Shown piece after piece: positions 44,299 through 51,344 of a DNA stretch of 64,000 nt. The DNA lies in NCBI GenBank assembly GCA_965284565.1, contig OZ260100.1:2976001-3040000 (forward strand). Direction: 5' to 3'. This stretch comes from BRH-c54 sp965284565 (GTDB taxonomy: Bacteria > Bacteroidota > Bacteroidia > Flavobacteriales_E > Vicingaceae). Every line of letters starts with the position of its first letter. The stretch's first letter is position 1. Position numbers and translations under genes: made by a program. Under the pieces are notes generated by a model, which was given only the letters and a program-made list of their open reading frames with translations, ran no database searches and was not told the origin of the DNA.

Positions 44299-45511
44299 TT
44301 TAACCTTCCTGATATTTCTTTTGTGTTCTTCTGGTCTATACGCTCAGATTGAAAATCATAATTATAAAAGGAAGTTATCTCCACCATCTGATTTATGGCA
44401 TGAAGTGGTATTGCCTGAGGCTATTTTTAAAAATATTAATACCAACTTTTCCGACTTACGAATTATTGGATTTAATGCTGCAAATGATACTATAGAAACA
44501 CCTTACATTGTTTCAACACCATCAAATGAATATACTTACAAGGAGATTTCTTTTGAATTGATTAATTCTTCTAAAAACAATAATGGCTATTTCTGGACAT
44601 TTGAAACTCCGATTGATAAAATTATTAACGAAATCAATTTAAGCTTCGAAAATAAAAACTTTGATTGGAATATTCATTTAGAAGGCAGTAACAACCAAGA
44701 TGAGTGGTTTACAATTCACGAAAAATATAGAGTTTTATCTATTCATAATAGTGAAATTGACTTTAACTATACTAATATTAAGTTTCCTAAATCCAACTAC
44801 AACTACTACCGAATAAGTGTTAAAAGCAATGACGTACCTGTTTTGAAAAAAGCTACCCTATCGTTACAAACTATTGAAAAAATAGCACTACACCGGTGTG
44901 CTATAAAAAAAATGGCTCAAAAAAATAATAACACCACTACGGAAATTGACATTGAACTTCACAATAAATACCCCATTAACAAACTTAGTTTAACTGTTGC
45001 TGATACTTTAGACTATTACCGACCTGTAATTATCAAACAATTAAAAGATAGTGTAAAAACTGAAAAAGGTTGGATTTACAACTACATTACTTTAACAAGT
45101 AGTATTATGAGCTCAACTGAAGCCAATGAATTTCACTTTAATCCAACATTTTTAAATAAGCTTAAAATTATTATTTACAATAACAATAATGCTCCTCTAA
45201 CAATTGACACTGTTATAACAAAAGGGTTTGTTTATAAGTTAATTGCTCGATTTAGTGATTTGTCTAGCGAATATTTTTTATACTATGGCAACAAATCTTC
45301 TTCTACTCCTTCTTACGACATTGTAAATTTTAAAGATAAAATACCGGCAGATATAACAGAATTAAAACTTTCTGAAGAAGAAAAAATTATTCATGAAAAA
45401 GAACAAGTTAACCAACCTTTATTCTCTAACAATGGTTGGTTATGGGGAATTATAATATTATTAATACTATTTCTTTCTTGGGCTTCCCTTAAAATGCTAA
45501 AATCTAAATAA
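44282..45511 (+). CDS. DUF3999-like membrane-anchored protein
   Basis: 409 residues with signal peptide MKPKVSLTFLIFLLCSSGLYAQ, a long beta-rich periplasmic region, and one C-terminal membrane helix (GWLWGIIILLILFLSWASLKML). Features of DUF3999 are present: YKRKLSPPSDLWHEVVLPEAIFKNINTNFSDLRIIG at the start and a jelly-roll-like WNIHLEGSNNQDEWFTIHE segment, which looks like a carbohydrate-binding fold. It overlaps DUF2339 by 17 bases, so the two are translationally coupled and probably form one envelope complex. The ligand is not known. Confidence 0.75.
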   Translation: MKPKVSLTFLIFLLCSSGLYAQIENHNYKRKLSPPSDLWHEVVLPEAIFKNINTNFSDLRIIGFNAANDTIETPYIVSTPSNEYTYKEISFELINSSKNNNGYFWTFETPIDKIINEINLSFENKNFDWNIHLEGSNNQDEWFTIHEKYRVLSIHNSEIDFNYTNIKFPKSNYNYYRISVKSNDVPVLKKATLSLQTIEKIALHRCAIKKMAQKNNNTTTEIDIELHNKYPINKLSLTVADTLDYYRPVIIKQLKDSVKTEKGWIYNYITLTSSIMSSTEANEFHFNPTFLNKLKIIIYNNNNAPLTIDTVITKGFVYKLIARFSDLSSEYFLYYGNKSSSTPSYDIVNFKDKIPADITELKLSEEEKIIHEKEQVNQPLFSNNGWLWGIIILLILFLSWASLKMLKSK

Positions 45512-45515
45512 AATT

Positions 45516-46016
45516 ATGAAAACCAAACTCATCTCTATTATAAGCATACTAGTTATTAGTACAGTAGCTTTTAGTCAAGAAGTATTAACTCTAGACTCTA
45601 CAACAATAAAACAAAAACACCAATTAAGTGAATTAGCTTGGTTAACCGAATTATGGACAGGAGAAGGTTTAGGTGGAACTTGTAATGAAGTTTGGATGCC
45701 TCAGATGGATAATACCATGCAAGGAATTTTTCGTTATTCAAAAGACGGAAAAGTAGTTTTTACAGAATACATGATTATTGAGCAGCTGGACAGCAACATT
45801 TCATTAAAATTAAAACACTTCAGTAAGGATTTAACTCCTTGGGAAGAAAAAGATAAGTGGATAACTTTTGAGTTGATAAAAATTGAAGGGACAACGGCTT
45901 ATTTCAATGGACTAACTTATAGCAGAAAAGAAAATGAGTTAACTATAAAGCTTAACCTACACAGCGGAGATAAAAAATGGGTGGAAGAGTTTACATTTAA
46001 GAAAACTGAACTTTAA
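45516..46016 (+). CDS. Secreted DUF6265-like protein
   Basis: 166 residues with signal peptide MKTKLISIISILVISTVAFSQ. The mature part has LAWLTELWTGEGLGGTCNEVWMPQMDNTMQGIFRYSKDGKVVFTEYMIIEQLD, a lipocalin-like beta-barrel pattern that matches the DUF6265 family (W-x-G...EEVW..P..G.M.G.FR). It is the third gene after DUF2339-DUF3999 with 4 bp spacing, so it is likely part of that operon. It converges on the phospholipase C-like gene with only 4 bp between stops. The function is unknown. Confidence 0.7.
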   Translation: MKTKLISIISILVISTVAFSQEVLTLDSTTIKQKHQLSELAWLTELWTGEGLGGTCNEVWMPQMDNTMQGIFRYSKDGKVVFTEYMIIEQLDSNISLKLKHFSKDLTPWEEKDKWITFELIKIEGTTAYFNGLTYSRKENELTIKLNLHSGDKKWVEEFTFKKTEL

Positions 46017-46020
46017 ACCA

Positions 46021-47022
46021 TTAATGATCGTGTTCTCTGCCTTTAATTTTATTGCTTTTGTAAGAATTGTCTAATTCTTCTGCTTCTTCAATAAATTTTT
46101 GAGAAGGTTTTTTCTCTAATAATTCATCTAAATTAGGTTGTCCGGCATTTACCCAAGCCGTGTACCAATAACTGCCTACTTTTATTATAGAAGCTGTTAA
46201 ACGTCTTTCTACCATTCCATTTAACATTTCATGGTACCTATCTGAATATTCTTCTGAATAAACCTTCATTAAAGCTGCTCCCCTATTTTCTACACTGTAT
46301 TTCCTATCCTGAGGAAATTCATCGTTCAATTGTTTTTCAAAACCCAATACAGAATCTTTAGCAGCAAAACTAAGTTTCACCACTCCCCATACATCTTCCA
46401 ACACATCATCAACATACTTTGCTCTACCCACAAAATAATCATAATCTTCATGCTTTAACTCAGGCAAGCGAGACTCCCAAAAACCATGTATGCCTTTTTG
46501 ATTGGTTAATTGTCCGTTGTAATTTTTAGTAGTATGCAACGGCACATGCGAATCGCCAATGTAATGCCCTAAATCTGCTGAAACCTTAATAATTCTATCA
46601 TAATCTTTTGCTTCAAATGCTTTTGTAAGCTGCATTACCATAAAATTAACATGCCAAGGCACAATTCCATAAGCTTGTAAAGTATCTTCAGTAAATTTAT
46701 CTATCGCATCAAACCATTTTTTAGGCATTACCTCAAAAGGATCTTGCCCCTCTTCAGCATAATGGTCAATATCAATATAATGTCTGGGAGCTTCTCCTTC
46801 TACGGCATAACGTCTTTTGTCAGGGTCAACAGCATGTTCAGTAATGTATTCAATGTTTTTTTTGTAGAACTTAATCATTTCGGGTGGCAAAGTAAAAACT
46901 GCCATTCGGTTAATTTTTTTATGTCCGAAAAATCCCCAAGAATAAATAGATGGTTGGTAAATGTAATACACTCCAATTAAGAAAAGCACTACAAAAATTA
47001 AATATTTATAAAGAAATTTCAT
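46021..47022 (-). CDS. Zinc-dependent phospholipase C / S1-P1 nuclease-like protein
   Basis: 333 residues with an N-terminal hydrophobic segment (about 5-22) serving as signal or anchor. Zinc-ligand contexts typical of the superfamily are seen: W29-GFFGH34, HYIDIDHYAE, GHYIGDSHVPLHTTKNYNG and GIHGFWESRLPEL. The Trp-Gly start of the mature region is where these enzymes use the N-terminal residue as a zinc ligand. Bacteroidota members are annotated as zinc-dependent phospholipase C family; S1/P1-type nuclease activity is the alternative. The C-terminus is charged (KIKGREHDH). It is 8 bp downstream of comB on the same strand. Confidence 0.75.
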   Translation of the reverse strand: MKFLYKYLIFVVLFLIGVYYIYQPSIYSWGFFGHKKINRMAVFTLPPEMIKFYKKNIEYITEHAVDPDKRRYAVEGEAPRHYIDIDHYAEEGQDPFEVMPKKWFDAIDKFTEDTLQAYGIVPWHVNFMVMQLTKAFEAKDYDRIIKVSADLGHYIGDSHVPLHTTKNYNGQLTNQKGIHGFWESRLPELKHEDYDYFVGRAKYVDDVLEDVWGVVKLSFAAKDSVLGFEKQLNDEFPQDRKYSVENRGAALMKVYSEEYSDRYHEMLNGMVERRLTASIIKVGSYWYTAWVNAGQPNLDELLEKKPSQKFIEEAEELDNSYKSNKIKGREHDH

Positions 47023-47030
47023 GCTTTACA

Positions 47031-47804
47031 TTAAACTAACTGACCAATAGAAGCTGCCTCTTCATTGTTTTCCAAAACCAACGTATCTCCCTTAAGTACA
47101 GGTACTAATTTAGACTTATTTAAAGTTAAACAATAAACAATATCTTCTTCCAAATTCAAGTTACTCAATCGTTTTCTGTGAGAAGACTCTCCTAGAAACT
47201 CAAATAATTTACCTTTGGCATTTTTGTATAAGTTAAGTGCCCCTATGGCTCCATCTCCTAAATCGGTATAACGTAAATTTTTACTTATTTTTTCTACTAC
47301 TGCTCCTGCAAAAAGAGAGTCTTCTAAGTTAAATCTATCCTTCCAGCCAGCACATAGAAGCAATACATCTTTATCTTGTCTTTCAATGTAATCACAAACG
47401 GCATCTAAATTTGTAAATGCCCCTACAATTACTTTGTGAGCATTTTTAGCTGCATGTATGGCTTTTGTTCCGTTAGTAGTGGTAAGTACAATAGTTTGGT
47501 CTTTAAACTTCTTATCTGAGAATGTTAACGGAGAATTTCCAAAATCAAATCCTTCCATTACTTGGGCATTTCTTTCTGCACCAACTAAAAACCCTTTTTC
47601 TTTATAACTAATAGCCTGTTCAACAGATTCTACTGGTATAAGTCCTTTAACCCCATTTTCGAATGCAGCACAAATGGCAGAGGTAGCTCTTAAAACATCT
47701 ATTACTACTACCACGCAGTTGTTATTATCAAAATAGCTTGGAAATAATGCTGGAGAAAAGCACACTTCTACGTTATTAATATTTCCGGAGGATATTTCTC
47801 CCAT
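47031..47804 (-). CDS. comB: 2-phosphosulfolactate phosphatase family protein (ComB)
   Basis: 257 residues. Family signatures present: VVVIDVLRATSAICAAFENG, FLVGAERN, FDFGNSPL, IVLTTTNGTKAI and ALNLYKNAKGKL. ComB hydrolyses 2-phosphosulfolactate to sulfolactate, known from methanogen coenzyme M synthesis; many bacteria without coenzyme M carry homologs. No other sulfolactate or coenzyme M gene is nearby, so the physiological substrate is open. It lies between gcvT and the phospholipase C-like gene on the same strand. Confidence 0.9.
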   Translation of the reverse strand: MGEISSGNINNVEVCFSPALFPSYFDNNNCVVVVIDVLRATSAICAAFENGVKGLIPVESVEQAISYKEKGFLVGAERNAQVMEGFDFGNSPLTFSDKKFKDQTIVLTTTNGTKAIHAAKNAHKVIVGAFTNLDAVCDYIERQDKDVLLLCAGWKDRFNLEDSLFAGAVVEKISKNLRYTDLGDGAIGALNLYKNAKGKLFEFLGESSHRKRLSNLNLEEDIVYCLTLNKSKLVPVLKGDTLVLENNEEAASIGQLV

Positions 47805-47853
47805 GTGTTGATTAAAAGTTAATGGTTATTAGTTAATTAATAGCAGTAAATAT

Positions 47854-48948
47854 TTATCCTTTGTAAAATGGCATTTTCACTACTTTAGCTTTTACTTTTT
47901 TATCTCTTATTAAAATGTAAATTTCTGAATCTACTTTTGAGAAAGACTTGGCTACATAGCCCATACCTATTGCTTTGTTTAGTGATGGTGATTGTGTTCC
48001 TGAAGTTACTTCTCCTATTACATTTCCTTCTGCATCTACAATTTGGTAATGCTGACGAGGAATACCTCTTTCTACCAACTCAAAGCCAACTAACTTACGT
48101 TCTACACCTTCTTCTTTTTGTTTTTTAAGATAATCTACATTTACAAAATCTTTGGTGAACTTAGTTATCCACCCCAAGCCTGCTTCTATTGGTGATGTTG
48201 TATCGTTAATATCATTTCCGTAAAGGCAAAAACCCATTTCTAATCTTAAGGTATCTCTACAAGCTAATCCAGCCATTTTCATATCTACTGCTTTTCCAGC
48301 TTCCTGAATAGCATTCCAAATTTTCTCTGCATCTTTATTGTGAAAATAAACCTCAAAACCTCCTGCTCCGGTATATCCTGTTGAAGAAATAATTACATTT
48401 TCTACGCCTGCAAAAGTTCCCTCTTGCACGGTATAGTAAGTCATATCCAAACTCATATTGGTTAATGGCTGTAACATTTTTTGTGCATTAGGTCCTTGTA
48501 CAGCCAATAAAGAAATTCTATCTGAAATATTTTCTATACTTACATTGTTAGAATTATGCCTCACTACCCATTCCCAATCTTTATCTACATTAGCTCCATT
48601 AACTACCAACATGTATTTGTCTTTAGCCAACATATATACCAATAAATCATCTACAATCCCGCCATCATAATTGGGGAAACAAGAATACTGTACTTTTCCG
48701 GGAGTTAATACTGAAGCATCGTTTGAAGTAACACGTTGAATTAAATCCAACGCACCTTCTCCACTTACCATAAACTCTCCCATGTGCGACACATCAAAAA
48801 CACCAACGTTATTTCTAACATTTAAATGTTCGTCTGTTAAGCCTGTATATTGCAAAGGCATGGTAAAACCTGCAAAAGGAACCATTTTAGCTCCCAATGC
48901 AATGTGTTTGTCTTTTAAAATAATATCTTTTAATGCTGTCGCTTCCAT
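47854..48948 (-). CDS. gcvT: Glycine cleavage system T protein (aminomethyltransferase)
   Basis: 364 residues. GcvT transfers the methylene of glycine from the lipoyl H protein to tetrahydrofolate, releasing ammonia. Typical segments: VPFAGFTMPLQYTGLTDEHLNVRNNVGVFDVSHMGEF, VQYSCFPNYDGGIVDDLLVY (folate and catalytic region), SSTGYTGAGGFEVYF, and AGLACRDTLRLEMGFCLYGNDI. The gcvH and gcvP genes are not in the window. It is followed by comB after 49 bp. Confidence 0.97.
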   Translation of the reverse strand: MEATALKDIILKDKHIALGAKMVPFAGFTMPLQYTGLTDEHLNVRNNVGVFDVSHMGEFMVSGEGALDLIQRVTSNDASVLTPGKVQYSCFPNYDGGIVDDLLVYMLAKDKYMLVVNGANVDKDWEWVVRHNSNNVSIENISDRISLLAVQGPNAQKMLQPLTNMSLDMTYYTVQEGTFAGVENVIISSTGYTGAGGFEVYFHNKDAEKIWNAIQEAGKAVDMKMAGLACRDTLRLEMGFCLYGNDINDTTSPIEAGLGWITKFTKDFVNVDYLKKQKEEGVERKLVGFELVERGIPRQHYQIVDAEGNVIGEVTSGTQSPSLNKAIGMGYVAKSFSKVDSEIYILIRDKKVKAKVVKMPFYKG

Positions 48949-49072
48949 AAATTGTATGTTTTAAAATAAATAAGGAACAAATGTATAAATAATTACGCTA
49001 TTATTTATGAAAATGTAAGTGATAGAATGGTTAATTTATTAACTATGCAAATAGGAATATAAAATCAAAAAT

Positions 49073-49193
49073 AGATTCCCGATAATTTTCTGCGTGCCTT
49101 GAAAATTTCGAGAATGACGGTAAGAAGTTAGCTAGAGCTTATTTTTTTGCTGCACAACCTATCTAAACGTCATTCCCGCGTAGGCGGGAATCT
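49073..49193. repeat. REP-like element with inverted ends
   Basis: The left end reads AGATTCCCG (49073-49081) then GAATGACG (49112-49119). The right end reads CGTCATTC (49168-49175) then CGGGAATCT (49185-49193), the reverse complement of the left. The right half contains a perfect 8-bp hairpin, ATTCCCGC 49172-49179 with GCGGGAAT 49184-49191. This ATTCCC-N8-GGGAAT form matches the neisserial dRS3 consensus and similar elements in many genomes. The left half looks decayed. Confidence 0.65.
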
Positions 49194-49271
49194 AAAACTA
49201 TAAATTGAATTAATATTCTTAAACCCATGAAAAAATCCGATTGAATTACTATATTTGGGGTAAAGATACAG

Positions 49272-49305
49272 TGCGGATAAAGAACACTAGTGTTCTTTAT
49301 CTGCA
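49272..49305. repeat. 34-base near-perfect palindrome at cassette left edge
   Basis: Arms 49272-49288 and 49289-49305 are complementary at 16 of 17 positions; the exception (49275 against 49302) is G opposite T. The centre is CACTAGTG. It ends one base before GTTAGGC. It may be a half of a recombination site, an operator or a terminator. Confidence 0.7.
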
Positions 49306-49307
49306 TG

Positions 49308-50294
49308 TTAGGCTTAATTGAAAAAATGACACGAATAATTCTGATAATTATATCATTTCTCATTGCTTCTGTTTGTCCGGGACAAACAAAGTTCGGGAAG
49401 CACCTTGAGAATATAGAAGGTATATGGATCGAGAACAGTTTCAAAATCTATTTTGATTCTAATCCAAGCATGATGGAATATTCAAAGAAGTTATCACGTT
49501 CCGAGCTTGATATTTCAATTTATCCGATAGGCTTAAGAATTCAATCAGTTGAGCAAAAAGATGGAGTTTTAACTATCGGGTATGGAGTTCTACATAGTCA
49601 TGTGCTCCATCCTGAAGTTTCTCGAAAATGCATTCAGCATAATGACACGATATATGAGCAAGGAAGCTTTCTCATTAATCTAAATCAAACCGATTCAGCA
49701 GGTTATTACAAAATTCCAGACCTCATGGATTTGTATGCTATAGGTTCGCCATGCTTTTTGAAAATTGACTATCAATTAGACGACACAACAATTACTATTT
49801 TTAGAAAAGCTACGGAACAGATTGACCAGATTGTTATTGAGTACAAGAGAATTGCTAAATCATTCACTCCATCATACCCTTATCCAAATCCTAGAGACTT
49901 TTATGTAAGGGATAGAACTTTGGTAGGGTCTTATGTTTTAAAGGATAGCACAGATAAAGAGATTTCAACAAACTTTACAATAAACGCGAATGGTACATTT
50001 AACGGTATCGGACATTGGCAAAACCAAAAAATAGAATTTGTGACAGATGTTTTTTGTGGTGGCCCAGCTACTTTTGATAAGGTCATTATTTATGACCCTG
50101 AAAACATTAACAATACAGATGTTGAACTTTTTATTTTCAAAAGGAATGAAAAAGGTATCATTCAGTTTTTTAGCTATAAAGTTGAAAATAGTGAGTTGGT
50201 TATTGATAAATCGATGTACACATTAATAAAGAAACACTAAGCCTAACATCACCTATACTGCATACCCTGCGGGATACGCAGCATAGCCATGGCG
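49308..50294 (+). mobile_element. Putative integron-like gene cassette A
   Basis: The unit begins at GTTAGGC (49307-49313, matches core GTTRRRY), has a 12-base leader, one gene, and right after its stop codon GCCTAAC (50241-50247, matches RYYYAAC), then an imperfect palindrome up to GTTA at 50294. The heptamers are exact reverse complements, as required if the unit circularises to rebuild an attC-like site. No integrase is in the window. Call rests on organisation only. Confidence 0.45.
49326..50240 (+). CDS. Unknown secreted protein in cassette A
   Basis: 304 residues from ATG 49326, chosen because it opens a signal-peptide-like segment (MTRIILIIISFLIASVCPGQ) just after the cassette heptamer. 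I do not recognise the family. The mature protein is mostly beta-strand-like, with four cysteines (in RKCIQH, SPCFLK, VFCGGP and one in the leader) and a final segment TFNGIGHWQNQKIEFVTDVFCGGPATFDK..IQFFSYKVENSEL that resembles small secreted lipocalin-like proteins only loosely. Codon use includes more GC-rich codons than the neighbours, and the gene sits inside a cassette-like unit, both suggesting acquisition. It is on the opposite strand from gcvT. Confidence 0.65.
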   Translation: MTRIILIIISFLIASVCPGQTKFGKHLENIEGIWIENSFKIYFDSNPSMMEYSKKLSRSELDISIYPIGLRIQSVEQKDGVLTIGYGVLHSHVLHPEVSRKCIQHNDTIYEQGSFLINLNQTDSAGYYKIPDLMDLYAIGSPCFLKIDYQLDDTTITIFRKATEQIDQIVIEYKRIAKSFTPSYPYPNPRDFYVRDRTLVGSYVLKDSTDKEISTNFTINANGTFNGIGHWQNQKIEFVTDVFCGGPATFDKVIIYDPENINNTDVELFIFKRNEKGIIQFFSYKVENSELVIDKSMYTLIKKH

Positions 50295-50300
50295 TTACCC
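50241..50300. repeat. attC-like site between the two cassette genes
   Basis: Sixty bases starting directly at the stop codon. Outer TAAC (50244-50247) pairs with GTTA (50294-50297). Inside, CTAT, CTGC, TA and CCC (50253-50267) pair in order with GGG, TA, GCAG and ATAG (50271-50286), with two A/C mismatches (50257/50282, 50262/50277), one unpaired A (50274) and a TGC loop. Mismatched stems with extrahelical bases flanked by RYYYAAC and GTT are the hallmark of attC. The right heptamer GTTACCC departs from GTTRRRY. Confidence 0.5.
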
Positions 50301-51253
50301 GCAAGCTAAAAGAACGAAATGGAAGCAAAATACGACAAGATTGGAACAGGTTATAATTCGACTAGAAAAGCCGACCCATTTTTGACAAATAAGTTAGTAG
50401 AACACTTAAGTCCGAGAAAGGACGGAATTTATCTTGACATCGGCTGTGGAACTGGAAACTATACAAATGAACTTGAAAAATATGGACTTCGACTAATTGG
50501 GATTGACCCATCGGAGAAAATGTTAGAGAAAGCTAGACTCAAAAATAGCAATGTTGATTGGAAAGTGGGAACAGTAGAAAACATTGAATTATCCGATAAC
50601 TCTGTAGATGGTATAGTTGGCTCGTTAACAATCCATCATTGGGTAGATTTGCAGAAAGGATTTTCTGAACTTAATAGAGTTTTAAGACCTGATGGTAGAA
50701 TTGTAATTTTCACATCTACACCGGAACAAATGAATGGATATTGGTTGAATCATTATTTCCCAAAAATGTTGGAAGATTCTATAGACCAAATGCCAAGCTT
50801 GGAAAAAATTGAAGAAGCAATGACAAAAAGCAACATTGCAATTACAGAAACTGACAAATACTTTATTCAATCTGACCTTCAAGACAAGTTTTTATACTGT
50901 GGAAAGCAAAACGCAGAGATATATTTTGATAATCAAATTAGAAATGGAATTTCTTCCTTCTCGTCTTTAGCAAATCGAACTGAAGTTGGACAAGGTTTGA
51001 TAAATTTAAAAAAGGACATCGACAGCGGAAAAATCAACGAGATAATCGATACTTACGCAAACGATTTAGGAGATTATTTATATGTAATAGGAAAAAAAGC
51101 CAGCAGGTAACAATGTATATAAAAAATAGGCAAAATATTAGTAAAATCAAAACTTTTGGCTCGTATCAAACTTTGTACTTAACTGAAACTTTGGCAAAAA
51201 TTATTACTTTTATAAGTACTTGAAACAGTTAAGTACGTTTCATACACATATCG
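50295..51253 (+). mobile_element. Putative integron-like gene cassette B
   Basis: Begins at GTTACCC (50294-50300), has an 18-base leader, a methyltransferase gene, and at its stop codon AGGTAAC (51105-51111), complementary to the left heptamer at 6 of 7 positions. A long palindromic region then runs to GTTGGTA (51253-51259). Organisation copies that of the preceding unit. Inference from layout. Confidence 0.4.
50319..51110 (+). CDS. Class I SAM-dependent methyltransferase in cassette B
   Basis: 263 residues. SAM-binding motif I is YLDIGCGTGNYTNEL (about 43-57), motif II LIGIDPSEKMLEKA, with VDGIVGSLTIHHWVDLQKGFSELNRVLRPDGRIVIFTS as the following UbiE/methyltransferase-11-type core. The last 90 residues (GISSFSSLANRTEVGQGLINLKKDI) are typical of stand-alone small-molecule methyltransferases. 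The substrate cannot be given. The gene is bracketed by the attC-like sequence before and a second palindromic region overlapping its stop codon, and has no operon partner, in line with a cassette gene. Confidence 0.85.
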   Translation: MEAKYDKIGTGYNSTRKADPFLTNKLVEHLSPRKDGIYLDIGCGTGNYTNELEKYGLRLIGIDPSEKMLEKARLKNSNVDWKVGTVENIELSDNSVDGIVGSLTIHHWVDLQKGFSELNRVLRPDGRIVIFTSTPEQMNGYWLNHYFPKMLEDSIDQMPSLEKIEEAMTKSNIAITETDKYFIQSDLQDKFLYCGKQNAEIYFDNQIRNGISSFSSLANRTEVGQGLINLKKDIDSGKINEIIDTYANDLGDYLYVIGKKASR

Positions 51254-51259
51254 TTGGTA
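51105..51259. repeat. Long attC-like palindromic region after cassette B gene
   Basis: 155 bases. AAC-A-AT-GT-A-TAT from 51109 pairs with bases 51242-51255 reading inward from GTT, with A/C mismatches (51112/51252, 51117/51245) and a 2-base bulge. Inside lies a perfect 11-bp inverted repeat, GTACTTAACTG (51175-51185) and CAGTTAAGTAC (51226-51236), which itself contains RYYYAAC and GTTRRRY heptamers. No gene is present. Confidence 0.5.
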
Positions 51260-51344
51260 AACATTTAGGATAATTATATTCTTTTAACAATTCGACAAAC
51301 TCCTTATCACTACCTTTACTTTTAAATTTAATTTCCAATTAAAA

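Larger units (their letters stand above)
48949..49325. other. Gene-free region with REP-like repeat and cassette boundary
   Basis: 377 bases between gcvT and the first cassette-like gene, with divergent transcription on the two sides. It holds a REP-like inverted element (49073-49193), a 34-base near-perfect palindrome (49272-49305) and the heptamer GTTAGGC (49307-49313). No credible reading frame. Confidence 0.7.

Noticed and set aside
49290..49325. Extended start for the cassette A gene at 49290
   Set aside because: It would run through the palindrome and heptamer and spoil the signal peptide; ATG 49326 fits both.
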